DNA from: Thiofilum sp.
GTDB lineage: Bacteria > Pseudomonadota > Gammaproteobacteria > Thiotrichales > Thiotrichaceae
DNA length: 64,000 bases
Assembly (NCBI RefSeq): GCF_016711335.1
Contig: NZ_JADJTF010000001.1
Span: forward strand, 3,162,001 to 3,226,000
Direction: 5' to 3'
Part shown: piece after piece, positions 18,999-28,600 of the stretch
How the letters are laid out: each line of letters begins with the position of its first letter
How positions within the stretch are numbered: the first letter of the stretch is position 1
The notes under the pieces: model-generated
What the model was told of the DNA's origin: nothing
Seen by the model: the letters and a program-made list of their open reading frames with translations, nothing else
Databases searched by the model: none
Position numbers and translations under genes: made by a program

Positions 18999-20777
18999 TT
19001 AAAAAGGCGTTAAAGCACTGGCTTTATAACTACTTTGGTCACCTGTTACGGTTGATTTTGGATCAAAGTATAAGTTAGTGGGATAACCTAATATCGCATC
19101 ATAACTGGCTTGAATAGTGGAGTATTTAGCATTAAGTGCTTGATCAACTAATGTGAATAATTGATCAATTGTTTTGCCAACTGATTTTCTTTGAGTAGAG
19201 GTTAGTGTGCGATTCGTGGCTAAATTCACTCCAGATGTGACTGATCCATTTTGCACAGTGAATTTATAGCGTTGTACGCTACCTGTACCTATTTGCTGCT
19301 CCAGCACATAGGTATAGTTACGAATTTGCTTACTTGCCCACAGAGTTTTATTCGCTGACCAATCCGCCCGTAAGGCAAAATAAGGATCGTTTTGCTTTAA
19401 CACTAATGCCGCATTTACCGCAGCCTCGGCATCAACTAAGCCCACTCCACAGGACGTGCAAGTAGCGGGGAAAGCACGCGCTGTTGACTTTAATGCTGAC
19501 TCGACTTGATCCGGCGTAATAGTGGGATAAACTGAATACATGAGTGCAGCAATACCCGCTACATGAGGGGTCGCCATACTTGTACCTTGATAGAAGGCAT
19601 AGCTATCCGCTTCAGGTTGCTGTAAACCACTATTTAAGGTGGATAAAATCCCTTCAGCCGCACCGTTATAAGACGAACCACCGGGTGCGGCTACGTCAAC
19701 ATTCGCACCATAATTAGAATAAGCTGCTTTGCCACCATCGCGTGCGGTCGCTGCGACGGTAATCACACCTGCACAATTAGCGGGTGAAAAGCTAACAGCA
19801 TCCGCATTATTATTACCAGCGGCGACTACAACGGTAGCGCCTTTGGCACGCGCTGCATTAATAGCGTTTTGGGTAGTAGTACCGCAGGCATTTTGCCCGC
19901 CAAGGCTTAAGTTTAATACCTTAGCGGGATTACGATTCACAGTCGTACCACTGACTGTATTACCGACTGCCCACAACATACCATCCGCAATATCCGAGGT
20001 ATAACCACCGCATTTACCTAAAACGCGTACGGGGACTACTTTGGCATTATAAGCAACACCCGCCACCCCTATACCATTATTCGCCACAGCAGCAATCGTG
20101 CCTGCTACGTGCGTACCATGCCATGAGCTTTTACGCGCAGTCGTACCACCACATTCACCTGCTGCATAATAATCCCCCGGATCAGACGCATCCGCATCAC
20201 GTCCATTACCATCTACGGCTACACTGGTAGTACTAATCAAATCATAACCGGGCAATAGATTAGCCACTAAATCCGCATGAGGGCGGTAACCGGTATCAAT
20301 CACTGCTACGACACTACCTGCTCCAGTGGATAAATCCCAAGCAGGTTCTGCACGAATACCCGTCACGGTATCTAATAATGACCACTGATAAGCTAACTCA
20401 CTGTCATTCGGCAAAGTCATAGTTGTCATTATGTAATCAGGCTCAGCGTATTCTACTTCAGGCTGGCTTTTTAACCATTGGGTTAAATTTTCCATTTGCT
20501 TACGGCTTTTACGGCGTTCCCATTTAAATACATCCGAGTCTTGCTCGGTGGTGCGTACATAACGCAAACGATCCACTTGTGAACCACTTAATTGTGTTAA
20601 TACGCGATCAACTCCTAAGATATTGGCATTGGGTTTAAACCGTACAATCATTTGATCGGTTTCAGGTTCCGCATCAGATCGAGCTGCATTAGGCTGAGGG
20701 TGTGTATCCGCTAAACTGGCACTGACATTTAAAGCCAACATTAAAGCTAAAACACTCAGGGAGCGAGGAATAAGCAT
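18999..20777 (-). CDS. Secreted subtilisin-like (S8) serine protease with C-terminal extension
   Basis: This 592-residue protein has signal peptide MLIPRSLSVLALMLALNVSASLA, then a propeptide resembling inhibitor I9 (RFKPNANILGVDRVL...VEYAEPDYIM). The peptidase S8 domain has the Asp in VVAVIDTGY, the His in SWHGTHVAGTIAA and the Ser in QGTSMATPHVAGIAALM, so it should be active. After the protease, about 120 residues resemble DUF6174 (NYTYVLEQQ...TIDQLFTLVDQAL...YDAILGYPTNLYFDP). It is probably exported and self-processed. It is a single gene, divergent from rarD. Confidence 0.92.
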   Translation of the reverse strand: MLIPRSLSVLALMLALNVSASLADTHPQPNAARSDAEPETDQMIVRFKPNANILGVDRVLTQLSGSQVDRLRYVRTTEQDSDVFKWERRKSRKQMENLTQWLKSQPEVEYAEPDYIMTTMTLPNDSELAYQWSLLDTVTGIRAEPAWDLSTGAGSVVAVIDTGYRPHADLVANLLPGYDLISTTSVAVDGNGRDADASDPGDYYAAGECGGTTARKSSWHGTHVAGTIAAVANNGIGVAGVAYNAKVVPVRVLGKCGGYTSDIADGMLWAVGNTVSGTTVNRNPAKVLNLSLGGQNACGTTTQNAINAARAKGATVVVAAGNNNADAVSFSPANCAGVITVAATARDGGKAAYSNYGANVDVAAPGGSSYNGAAEGILSTLNSGLQQPEADSYAFYQGTSMATPHVAGIAALMYSVYPTITPDQVESALKSTARAFPATCTSCGVGLVDAEAAVNAALVLKQNDPYFALRADWSANKTLWASKQIRNYTYVLEQQIGTGSVQRYKFTVQNGSVTSGVNLATNRTLTSTQRKSVGKTIDQLFTLVDQALNAKYSTIQASYDAILGYPTNLYFDPKSTVTGDQSSYKASALTPF

Positions 20778-20998
20778 AGTGAATCATCCTGTTATTATTA
20801 TGCCCTTGGAGTTTGTTATCATTTATTGCTATATCACATTAATTTCTCATATCGACTACAAAGCGTCAATTTTTCAAGATCAGTGGCAAGGATGGGTTAA
20901 GCTAATGCGCTTAACTGTATCGGAATTATTCATTTGATCTGTATCTGGTCAACAAGGTTTTAGATCAGTAATCTTAGCGTTTTGCTTGGTTTTTACCG

Positions 20999-21907
20999 AT
21001 GCCTGCGCAATCACAACACCTTGGTCTGACTTATGGTTTGACCGCCTATATTATTTGGGGGCTATTTCCGCTCTATTTTCATTGGCTTAATCAAGTCAGT
21101 GCTACTCAAATACTCACGCACCGCATTATTTGGTGTTTTGTATTTGTTAGCCTTTTAATAGTACTGTTAAATCGTCGATCTATACTTAAAACCACCTTAC
21201 GCAATAACCACTTACTTAAAGGTTTATTCATTTCCTCACTATTAATTGCTACGAATTGGCTGATTTTTATTTGGTCTATTGGGCAGGGACGCGTATTAGA
21301 AAGCAGCTTAGGCTATTTTTTGACACCTTTGGTTAGTGTCCTGCTCGCTCGCATAGTCCTGAAGGAAAGCTTAGATCGTTATCGTTGGATTGCCATTGTC
21401 TTAGCCCTCATTGGGGTCGGTTGGCAAATCTTCCAACTAGGTCATTTACCGTGGATTTCATTATCTTTGGCTGTATCTTTTGGGCTGTATGGCTTGGTGC
21501 GCAAGCAATTACCGATTGATTCGCTCACCGGATTATGGATGGAAACACTCTTTTTACTACCTCTCGCTTTATTGTATTGGTTATGGGTTAGTCTACAGGG
21601 TAATAATCAGTTTTTAACTCAGGGAATCGGCCGTACTTTATTATTAATAGCGTCTGGTGCGGTAACCGCTCTACCCTTAATTTTATTTGCGATGGCAGCG
21701 CAAAAACTCAGTTTAATTACCTTAGGGTTCTTGATTTATATTAACCCTACTATGCAGTTTTTGTTAGCAATTTTCTATTTTCATCAACCTTTAAATAGCA
21801 ATCAGCTTATTAGCTTTGGTTTTATTTGGGCGGCTTTAAGTGTATTTAGCTATGGTGCTTGGCGGATGCAACGCAATCCTTTGGCGTCTATTGAAAAATC
21901 AGTATAA
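20999..21907 (+). CDS. rarD: EamA-family transporter RarD
   Basis: This 302-residue inner-membrane protein has about ten hydrophobic helices. It begins GLTYGLTAYIIWGLFPLYFHWL, typical of RarD in the drug/metabolite transporter superfamily, and carries family segments HRIIWCFVF, NWLIFIWSIGQGRVLESSLGYFLTPL and PLILFAMAAQKLSLITLGFLIYINPTMQFLLA. The substrate is not established. It is followed by mutS 57 bp downstream on the same strand; the two may share a transcript. Confidence 0.92.
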   Translation: MPAQSQHLGLTYGLTAYIIWGLFPLYFHWLNQVSATQILTHRIIWCFVFVSLLIVLLNRRSILKTTLRNNHLLKGLFISSLLIATNWLIFIWSIGQGRVLESSLGYFLTPLVSVLLARIVLKESLDRYRWIAIVLALIGVGWQIFQLGHLPWISLSLAVSFGLYGLVRKQLPIDSLTGLWMETLFLLPLALLYWLWVSLQGNNQFLTQGIGRTLLLIASGAVTALPLILFAMAAQKLSLITLGFLIYINPTMQFLLAIFYFHQPLNSNQLISFGFIWAALSVFSYGAWRMQRNPLASIEKSV

Positions 21908-21964
21908 TTGCTCTCCCCACGTTTTAGACAAACCCCTAAAAATTTAGACAGAAAAGCAAGCTAA

Positions 21965-24574
21965 ATGATTGATCCTAAAGACTTAAAAGACCATACCCCT
22001 ATGATGCAACAGTACTTCAGAATAAAAGCTGAGTACCCCCACATACTACTGTTTTATCGGATGGGTGACTTTTATGAACTCTTTATGGAGGATGCTAAAA
22101 AGGCTGCTGCTCTACTCGACATTACCCTCACCGCTCGCGGTAACTCTAATGGTGCGCCCATTCCTATGGCGGGTGTGCCCTATCATGCGGTAGAGCAATA
22201 TTTAGCTAAATTACTCAAACTCGGTGAGTCGGTCGCTATTTGTGAACAAATCGGTGATCCCGCTAAAGCCAAAGGTCCCGTTGAGCGTAAAATCACCCGC
22301 TTACTCACCCCCGGAACCGTAACCGACGATTACTTATTAGAAGATCGGCGCGATAATTTATTAGTCGCTTTGCATCGTCAAATTCAAAGGCAAACGACGC
22401 GCTATGGTTTAGCCTGCCTAGATTTAAGTACCGGACGTTTTACTGTGCAAGAAATGGCGGATACCACCACGCTCAGCAATGAGCTAGGGCGCTTGCAACC
22501 CGCTGAACTCCTACACGATGAAGAATGGCGTTTAGACTTTACCCCCACTTGTCACGCCACGATGCGCCCCTCGTGGCATTTCGACTTAGAAACCGCGCAA
22601 CGCTTATTGCTGCGTCAATTGGGAACCCGCGATTTAACCGGATTCGGCTGTCAGCATTTAACGGTAGCTTTGCAAGCCGCAGGCGCATTACTGAACTACG
22701 TACAAGAAACCCAACGCTCAGCGCTCCCGCATATTAATAATCTCATCCTCGAACAAACCGATGAAGGCATTATGCTCGATAGTGCTAGCCGTAAAAATCT
22801 GGAGCTGGAATATAGTCTTAGCGGTGAGCATAAAAATACGCTGATTTCGGTATTGGATAAAACCGCCACCAGTATGGGGAGTCGCCTATTACGCCGTTGG
22901 CTGCATAAACCCTTGCGCGAGCGCCGCCCTTTGCGTTTGCGCCATGAATGTGTCGGGGTCTTGCTTAAGCACGAACAATTCCAAGTGCTACACGACTGTA
23001 TGCGTGGTATCGGCGATTTAGAGCGCATTGCCAGCCGCATTGCTTTAGGTACAGCACGACCCCGCGATTTATCTACCCTACGTGACTCGTTATTAGTTTT
23101 ACCCCAACTGCAAAAACACCTAGGTCAACCTCAACATCCCCATTTGCAACAACTACAACACGGTATTGGGCAACACACTGAGCTGACTCAATTACTCATT
23201 AAAGCGATTATTGAAAACCCGCCCGTAGTGATTCGGGACGGTGGAGTAATAAAAGAGGGTTTTGATGCTGAACTGGATGAGTTACGCAATCTCAGTGAAA
23301 ACGCCGATCAATACCTACTCGATTTAGAAGCACGGGAAAAGTTACGTACCGGGATTCAAAATCTGAAAGTAGCTTATAACCGTGTGCATGGTTACTACGT
23401 AGAAGTACCGCAAAGCCAATTAAGCCGTATTCCTGCCGACTATATCCGCCGCCAAACCCTCAAAGGAGTGGAGCGTTTTATTCTGCCCGAACTCAAACGC
23501 TTCGAGGATAAAGTGCTTTCCGCTCGTGAGCGCTCCCTAGCTCGTGAACGCGCTTTATATGAAGAGCTATTACAAACCCTCAATACCTATCTCATGCCAT
23601 TGCGTACAACCGCACAATATATTGCTGAGCTGGATGTGTTGAGTAACTTTGCAGAGCGGGCGAGTACTTTAAACTATCGCTGCCCCGAACTAGTTGAAGA
23701 AGTCGGTATTAGTATTGAAGCGGGACGCCATCCGGTAGTGGAGCAGACTTTACTCGATCCCTTTGTGCCTAATGATCTGCTTATGCATCCTGAGCGGCGT
23801 ATGCTGATGATCACAGGACCGAATATGGGCGGTAAATCCACCTATATGCGCCAAGTAGCACTGATTGTCTTAATGGCGCATATTGGCTCGTATATCCCCG
23901 CTAAAGCGGCACGCATTGGACCGATTGACCGCATTTTTACCCGTATTGGTGCACAAGACGATCTGAGTACCGGACGCTCCACGTTTATGGTGGAAATGAC
24001 CGAAGCCGCCAATATTTTAAATAATGCCACGGATCAAAGCCTAGTTTTGATGGATGAAATCGGGCGCGGAACCAGTACCTTTGATGGTTTATCCTTAGCG
24101 TGGGCTTTTGCTGATTATTTAGCGCGGGAGCGCCAAGCGTTTACCTTATTCGCCACCCATTATTTTGAACTGACGCATTTAGCCGAACACATCAAAACCA
24201 TTGCCAATGTGCACATCGATGCAGTAGAACATGGGGATAAGATTGTTTTCTTACACGCGGTCAAAGAAGGGGCTGCGAGTCAAAGCTATGGCTTACAAGT
24301 GGCGCAATTGGCGGGTGTGCCTAAGGGAGTGATTGCACAAGCACGGCGCAAATTGCACAGCCTAGAGCGTGATAGTCGTGAGGTGCAGGACACCGCTAAG
24401 CGTCAAGTAGTTAAAACCTTAGCACTTGCTCTCGAAGTCCCCATTCCTGCACCTGAACAAGTGACCGATGAAAAGGCGGAGAAAATCAAAGCGGCATTGC
24501 TAGCGATTAATCCAGACGATCTGACCCCACGCCAAGCCCATGAAGCTTTATATAAACTTCGAGGATTGCTCTAA
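21965..24574 (+). CDS. mutS: DNA mismatch repair ATPase MutS
   Basis: This 869-residue protein recognises mismatches and small loops. N-terminal mismatch-binding domain: [28 protein letters not shown], with the intercalating Phe and Glu of the FYE motif. Core/clamp domains follow, then the ABC-type ATPase with Walker [14 protein letters not shown], Walker [16 protein letters not shown] and [11 protein letters not shown]. The C-terminal tail ends [14 protein letters not shown], as in full-length gamma-proteobacterial MutS. Length is normal. Confidence 0.97.
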   Translation: MIDPKDLKDHTPMMQQYFRIKAEYPHILLFYRMGDFYELFMEDAKKAAALLDITLTARGNSNGAPIPMAGVPYHAVEQYLAKLLKLGESVAICEQIGDPAKAKGPVERKITRLLTPGTVTDDYLLEDRRDNLLVALHRQIQRQTTRYGLACLDLSTGRFTVQEMADTTTLSNELGRLQPAELLHDEEWRLDFTPTCHATMRPSWHFDLETAQRLLLRQLGTRDLTGFGCQHLTVALQAAGALLNYVQETQRSALPHINNLILEQTDEGIMLDSASRKNLELEYSLSGEHKNTLISVLDKTATSMGSRLLRRWLHKPLRERRPLRLRHECVGVLLKHEQFQVLHDCMRGIGDLERIASRIALGTARPRDLSTLRDSLLVLPQLQKHLGQPQHPHLQQLQHGIGQHTELTQLLIKAIIENPPVVIRDGGVIKEGFDAELDELRNLSENADQYLLDLEAREKLRTGIQNLKVAYNRVHGYYVEVPQSQLSRIPADYIRRQTLKGVERFILPELKRFEDKVLSARERSLARERALYEELLQTLNTYLMPLRTTAQYIAELDVLSNFAERASTLNYRCPELVEEVGISIEAGRHPVVEQTLLDPFVPNDLLMHPERRMLMITGPNMGGKSTYMRQVALIVLMAHIGSYIPAKAARIGPIDRIFTRIGAQDDLSTGRSTFMVEMTEAANILNNATDQSLVLMDEIGRGTSTFDGLSLAWAFADYLARERQAFTLFATHYFELTHLAEHIKTIANVHIDAVEHGDKIVFLHAVKEGAASQSYGLQVAQLAGVPKGVIAQARRKLHSLERDSREVQDTAKRQVVKTLALALEVPIPAPEQVTDEKAEKIKAALLAINPDDLTPRQAHEALYKLRGLL

Positions 24575-24664
24575 ACCCCAGCTAAGATGACACCAGAAAC
24601 ACCTATAGGGAATAGTAGGTACTCGGTTTATACTAAAGCACAGTACTCCTACGAGGTTATAGTG

Positions 24665-25252
24665 ATGTCTTTAGCCACACACCATCTGCTTTCTATTGAT
24701 GATTATTTACAGGGTGAACGCTTGAGTGAAATACGCCATGAGTATGTAGAGGGGGTGGCGTATGCGATGGCAGGAGCGAGTATTAATCATAATCAGATCA
24801 CGGCTAATGTCCTGACTGAACTAAAAACCCAGCTCAAAGGTAAAAATTGCCGCCCGTTTAGTAGTGATTTACTGGTGAAAACCTCAGCCACTCGTTATCG
24901 CTATCCTGATGTCACGGTGGTGTGTCATGAGCAGTTTTTAGATGATTACACCACCGACTCGCCTACTCTTATTGTTGAAGTACTCTCCAATGGTACGCGC
25001 AAAACGGATCGCCAAATCAAACGCTTGGAGTATATGCAAATCGCTAGTTTGCAGGAATACATGTTAATTGAGCAGGACTTTGTGCAGGTGGAGGTATTTC
25101 GGCGTAGTCAAGCATGGCAACCGTCTTATTATTATTGGACGGATGCGGTGGAGCTGGAGTCGTTGGGGGTGAGTTTGACAGTGCAGGCTATTTATGAACA
25201 GGTGAATAATGCGGAAGTAATGCAATGGTTGAGTACTTCGCGTTCTGAGTAG
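24665..25252 (+). CDS. Uma2-family (DUF820) PD-(D/E)XK nuclease-like protein
   Basis: This 195-residue protein opens HHLLSIDDYLQGERLSEIRHEYVEGVAYAMAGAS, followed by RYRYPDVTVVC and PTLIVEVLSNGTRKTDR, the Uma2 pattern in which the Asp and Glu-Val residues belong to a PD-(D/E)XK-like site. These genes are abundant in cyanobacteria and filamentous sulfur bacteria; their function is not established. ATG 24665 follows GAGG by about 9 bases; the frame is open further upstream, but without a good start. It converges on the gene at 25264-25629. Confidence 0.88.
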   Translation: MSLATHHLLSIDDYLQGERLSEIRHEYVEGVAYAMAGASINHNQITANVLTELKTQLKGKNCRPFSSDLLVKTSATRYRYPDVTVVCHEQFLDDYTTDSPTLIVEVLSNGTRKTDRQIKRLEYMQIASLQEYMLIEQDFVQVEVFRRSQAWQPSYYYWTDAVELESLGVSLTVQAIYEQVNNAEVMQWLSTSRSE

Positions 25253-25263
25253 GCAGAGATTAA

Positions 25264-25629
25264 TTATTTTTTAGGTCTGCTCAATCGGTCTACCGTATCA
25301 TCGACAGAGTGTTGGGTAATGTCAAAGGGGTTTTCGCCTTCTACTTCGATGAATACATTGACTTGATCGCGTTTGCATAGGGCAATGAGCTTTTTTACTC
25401 CTTCCATGAGTTTGACACGTTTAGTAAATTGTAGTGTGCCTTCAATGCTGGCTACGATGGTAATCACTTGAAGGGCTAGGTCTGCATAACTGCCATCTTT
25501 ATGTAATTTAGTACTCGATTGAATGGTTTCAAAGGAACCCGTTTGATCATAGGTGTCTTGCACTAATGCTTGTATGGCTTGTTCGAGTTCGGGTTGTTGG
25601 TTGGGGATGTAGATTTTGATTTGGGTCAT
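25264..25629 (-). CDS. Small partner of the CHAT-NTPase-TPR protein
   Basis: This 121-residue protein has an alternating beta pattern (MTQIKIYIPN, SYADLALQVITIVASIEGTLQF, VNVFIEVEGENPFDIT) without cysteines or an obvious catalytic motif. Its ATG is one base after the stop of the CHAT gene (TAACATG), so translation is likely coupled. The position and fold pattern recall the small effector-associated constant components found beside bacterial NLR-type proteins, but the match is by general resemblance only. Confidence 0.6.
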   Translation of the reverse strand: MTQIKIYIPNQQPELEQAIQALVQDTYDQTGSFETIQSSTKLHKDGSYADLALQVITIVASIEGTLQFTKRVKLMEGVKKLIALCKRDQVNVFIEVEGENPFDITQHSVDDTVDRLSRPKK

Positions 25630-25630
25630 G

Positions 25631-28600
25631 TTAGGGTTCCTGTGTCCATGCGGGGTATTGGTTTAGGGTGGTGAGGTCTTGTGTGCCGCTGATGACTTGG
25701 GCAATGGCGGCGACTAATTCGGCTTGGGGATGGTGATCTTGTTGGGCGCGAGTTATGTTGGCATTGAGGTTCCAGCCGAGAGAGCGTGCGCCATTTTGTA
25801 GGAGTTTTTTGATGGGTTGCAGAGAATAAGGGGAGCAATGGGCGTAGCGGTAAAAGGCTAGTTCTAGTTGTAAGTCAGGCACTAGATTGTCTTGAGCTTC
25901 GGCTTGGTTGAGGTAGTCTAGGGCTTTTTCATCTTGTCTGAGGATAAAGAGTAGTTTGGCATAATTGCCCCCAATATTTGCATCATTATGGTCTGCCTCC
26001 AGCGCTCGCTCATACATGAACTTCGCTTTCTCGTAATCGCCCTTTTGATACTCTAAAAAGTAAGCATAATTGCCTAAGTTATTGACATGCTTCGGGTCTG
26101 CCTCTAGCGCTCGCTCATACATCTGCTCCGCTTTCGCATAATCGCCCTTTTGATTCGCTAAAAAGAGCGCGTAATTGCCTAAGTGATTCGCATGCTTCGG
26201 GTCTGCCTCCAACGCTCGCTCATACAGCTCCTCCGCTTTTGCGTAATCGCCCTTTTGATCCGCTAAAAAGCTCGCGTAATTGCCTAAGTGATTCGCATGC
26301 TTCGGGTCAACCTCCAGCGCTCGCTTATACATCTGTTCCGCTTTTTCATAATCGCCCTTTTGATTCGCTAAAAAGAGCGCGTAATTGCCTAAGAGAATCA
26401 CATGCTTCGGGTCGACCTCCAGTGCTCGCTCATACAGCAACTCCGCTTTTTCATAATCGCCCTTTTGATTCGCTAAAAAGAGCGCGTAATTGCCTAAGTG
26501 AATCGCATGTTTCGGGTCGACCTCCAGCGCTCGCTCATACATCAATTCCGCTTTTTCATAATCGCCCTTTTGATTCGCTAAAAAGCTCGCGTAATTGCCT
26601 AAGTGATTCGCATGCTTCGGGTCGACCTCCAGCGCCCGCTTATACATCTGTTCCGCTTTCGCATAATCGCCCTTTTGATTCGCTAAAAAGAGCGCGTAAT
26701 TGCCTAAGTGAATCGCATGCTTCGGGTCGACCTCCAGCGCTCGCTCATACATCAATTCCGCTTTTTCATAATCGCCCTTTTGATTCGCTAAAAAGCTCGC
26801 GTAATTGCCTAAGTGATTCGCATGCTTCGGGTCGACCTCCAGCGCCCGCTTATACATCTGTTCCGCTTTTTCATAATCGCCCTTTTGATTCGCTAAAAAG
26901 AGCGCGTAATTGCCTAAGTGATTCGCATGCTTCGGGTCTGCCTCCAACGCTCGCTCATACAGCTCCTCCGCTTTTGCGTAATCGCCCTTTTGATTCGCTA
27001 ACAAACTCGCGTAATTGCCTAATGTATTCGCATGCTTCGGGTCAACCTCCAGCGCTCGCTTATACATCTGTTCCGCTTTCGCATAATCGCCCTTTTGATT
27101 CGCTAAAAAGAGCGCGTAATTGCCTAAGTGATTCGCATGCTTCGGGTCTGCCTCCAACGCTCGCTCATACAGCTCCTCCGCTTTTGCGTAATCGCCCTTT
27201 TGATTCGCTAACAAACTCGCGTAATTGCCTAATGTATTCGCATGCTTCGGGTCAACCTCCAGCGCTCGCTTATACATCTGTTCCGCTTTCGCATAATCGA
27301 CCTTTTGATTCGCTAACAAGTTCGCGTAATTGCCTAAGTTATTCGCATGCTTCGGGTCAACCTCCAGCGCTCGCTCATACAGCTCCTCCGCTTTCGCATA
27401 ATCGCCCTTTTGATTCTTTAAAAAGAGCGCGTAATTGCCTAAAATAGCCGCATGCTTCGGGTCGACCTCTAGCGCTCGCTCATACAGCTCCTCCGCTTTC
27501 GCATAATCGCCCTTTTGATCCGCTAAAAAGAGCGCGTAATTGCCTAAGTGATTCGCATGCTTCGGTTCTGCCTCTAACGCTCGCTCATACATCAACTTCG
27601 CTTTTTCATAATCGCCCTTTTGATTCGCTAAAAAGAGCGCGTAATTGCCTAAGTGAATCGCATGTTTCGGGTCGACCTCCAGCGCTCGCTCATACATCAA
27701 TTCCGCTTTTTCATAATCGCCCTTTTGATTCGCTAAAAAGAGCGCGTAATTGCCTAAGTGAATCGCATGTTTCGGGTCGACCTCCAGCGCTCGCTCATAC
27801 AGCAACTCCGCTTTTTCATAATCGCCCTTTTGATTCGCTAAAAAGCTCGCGTAATTGCCTAAGTGATTCGCATGCTTCGGGTCGACCTCCAGCGCCCGCT
27901 TATACATCTGTTCCGCTTTTTCATAATCGCCCTTTTGATTCGCTAAAAAGAGCGCGTAATTGCCTAAGTGAATCGCATGTTTCGGGTCGACCTCCAGCGC
28001 TCGCTCATACATCAATTCCGCTTTTTCATAATCGCCCTTTTGATTCGCTAAAAAGCTCGCGTAATTGCCTAAGTGATTCGCATGCTTCGGGTCGACCTCC
28101 AGCGCCCGCTTATACATCTGTTCCGCTTTTTCATAATCGCCCTTTTGATTCGCTAACAAACTCGCGTAATTGCCTAAGTGATTCGCATGCTTCGGGTCAA
28201 CCTCCAGCGCTCGCTTATACATCTGTTCCGCTTTCGCATAATCGCCCTTTTGATTCGCTAAAAAGAGCGCGTAATTGCCTAAGTGATTCGCATGCTTCGG
28301 GTCTGCCTCCAACGCTCGCTCATACAGCTCCTCCGCTTTTGCGTAATCGCCCTTTTGATCCGCTAAAAAGTCAGCGTAATTACTATAAGCCTTTGCTTGA
28401 TCAAGACGAGTTTTAGCCAACTTAATCTTTGCTTGAAACTGAGCCTCCTCATTACTCAAGTCTAATGTTTCTAAGTCTTGCATATCATTTACATCAGCAT
28501 AGGGCAAATAAACTTCATAAGCAGCCCTAAGCAATTCAGGAAGAGGGGAAAAGTGTTTCAGCAAAGCATCCCACATATCTAAAAAGTGAATCCTATCTAA

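Noticed and set aside
26239..27447. A 402-codon open frame on the plus strand with NRPFDSLKRARNCL repeats
   Set aside because: It is the exact antisense of the 105-bp TPR units; stops are absent because the repeat has none in that frame.
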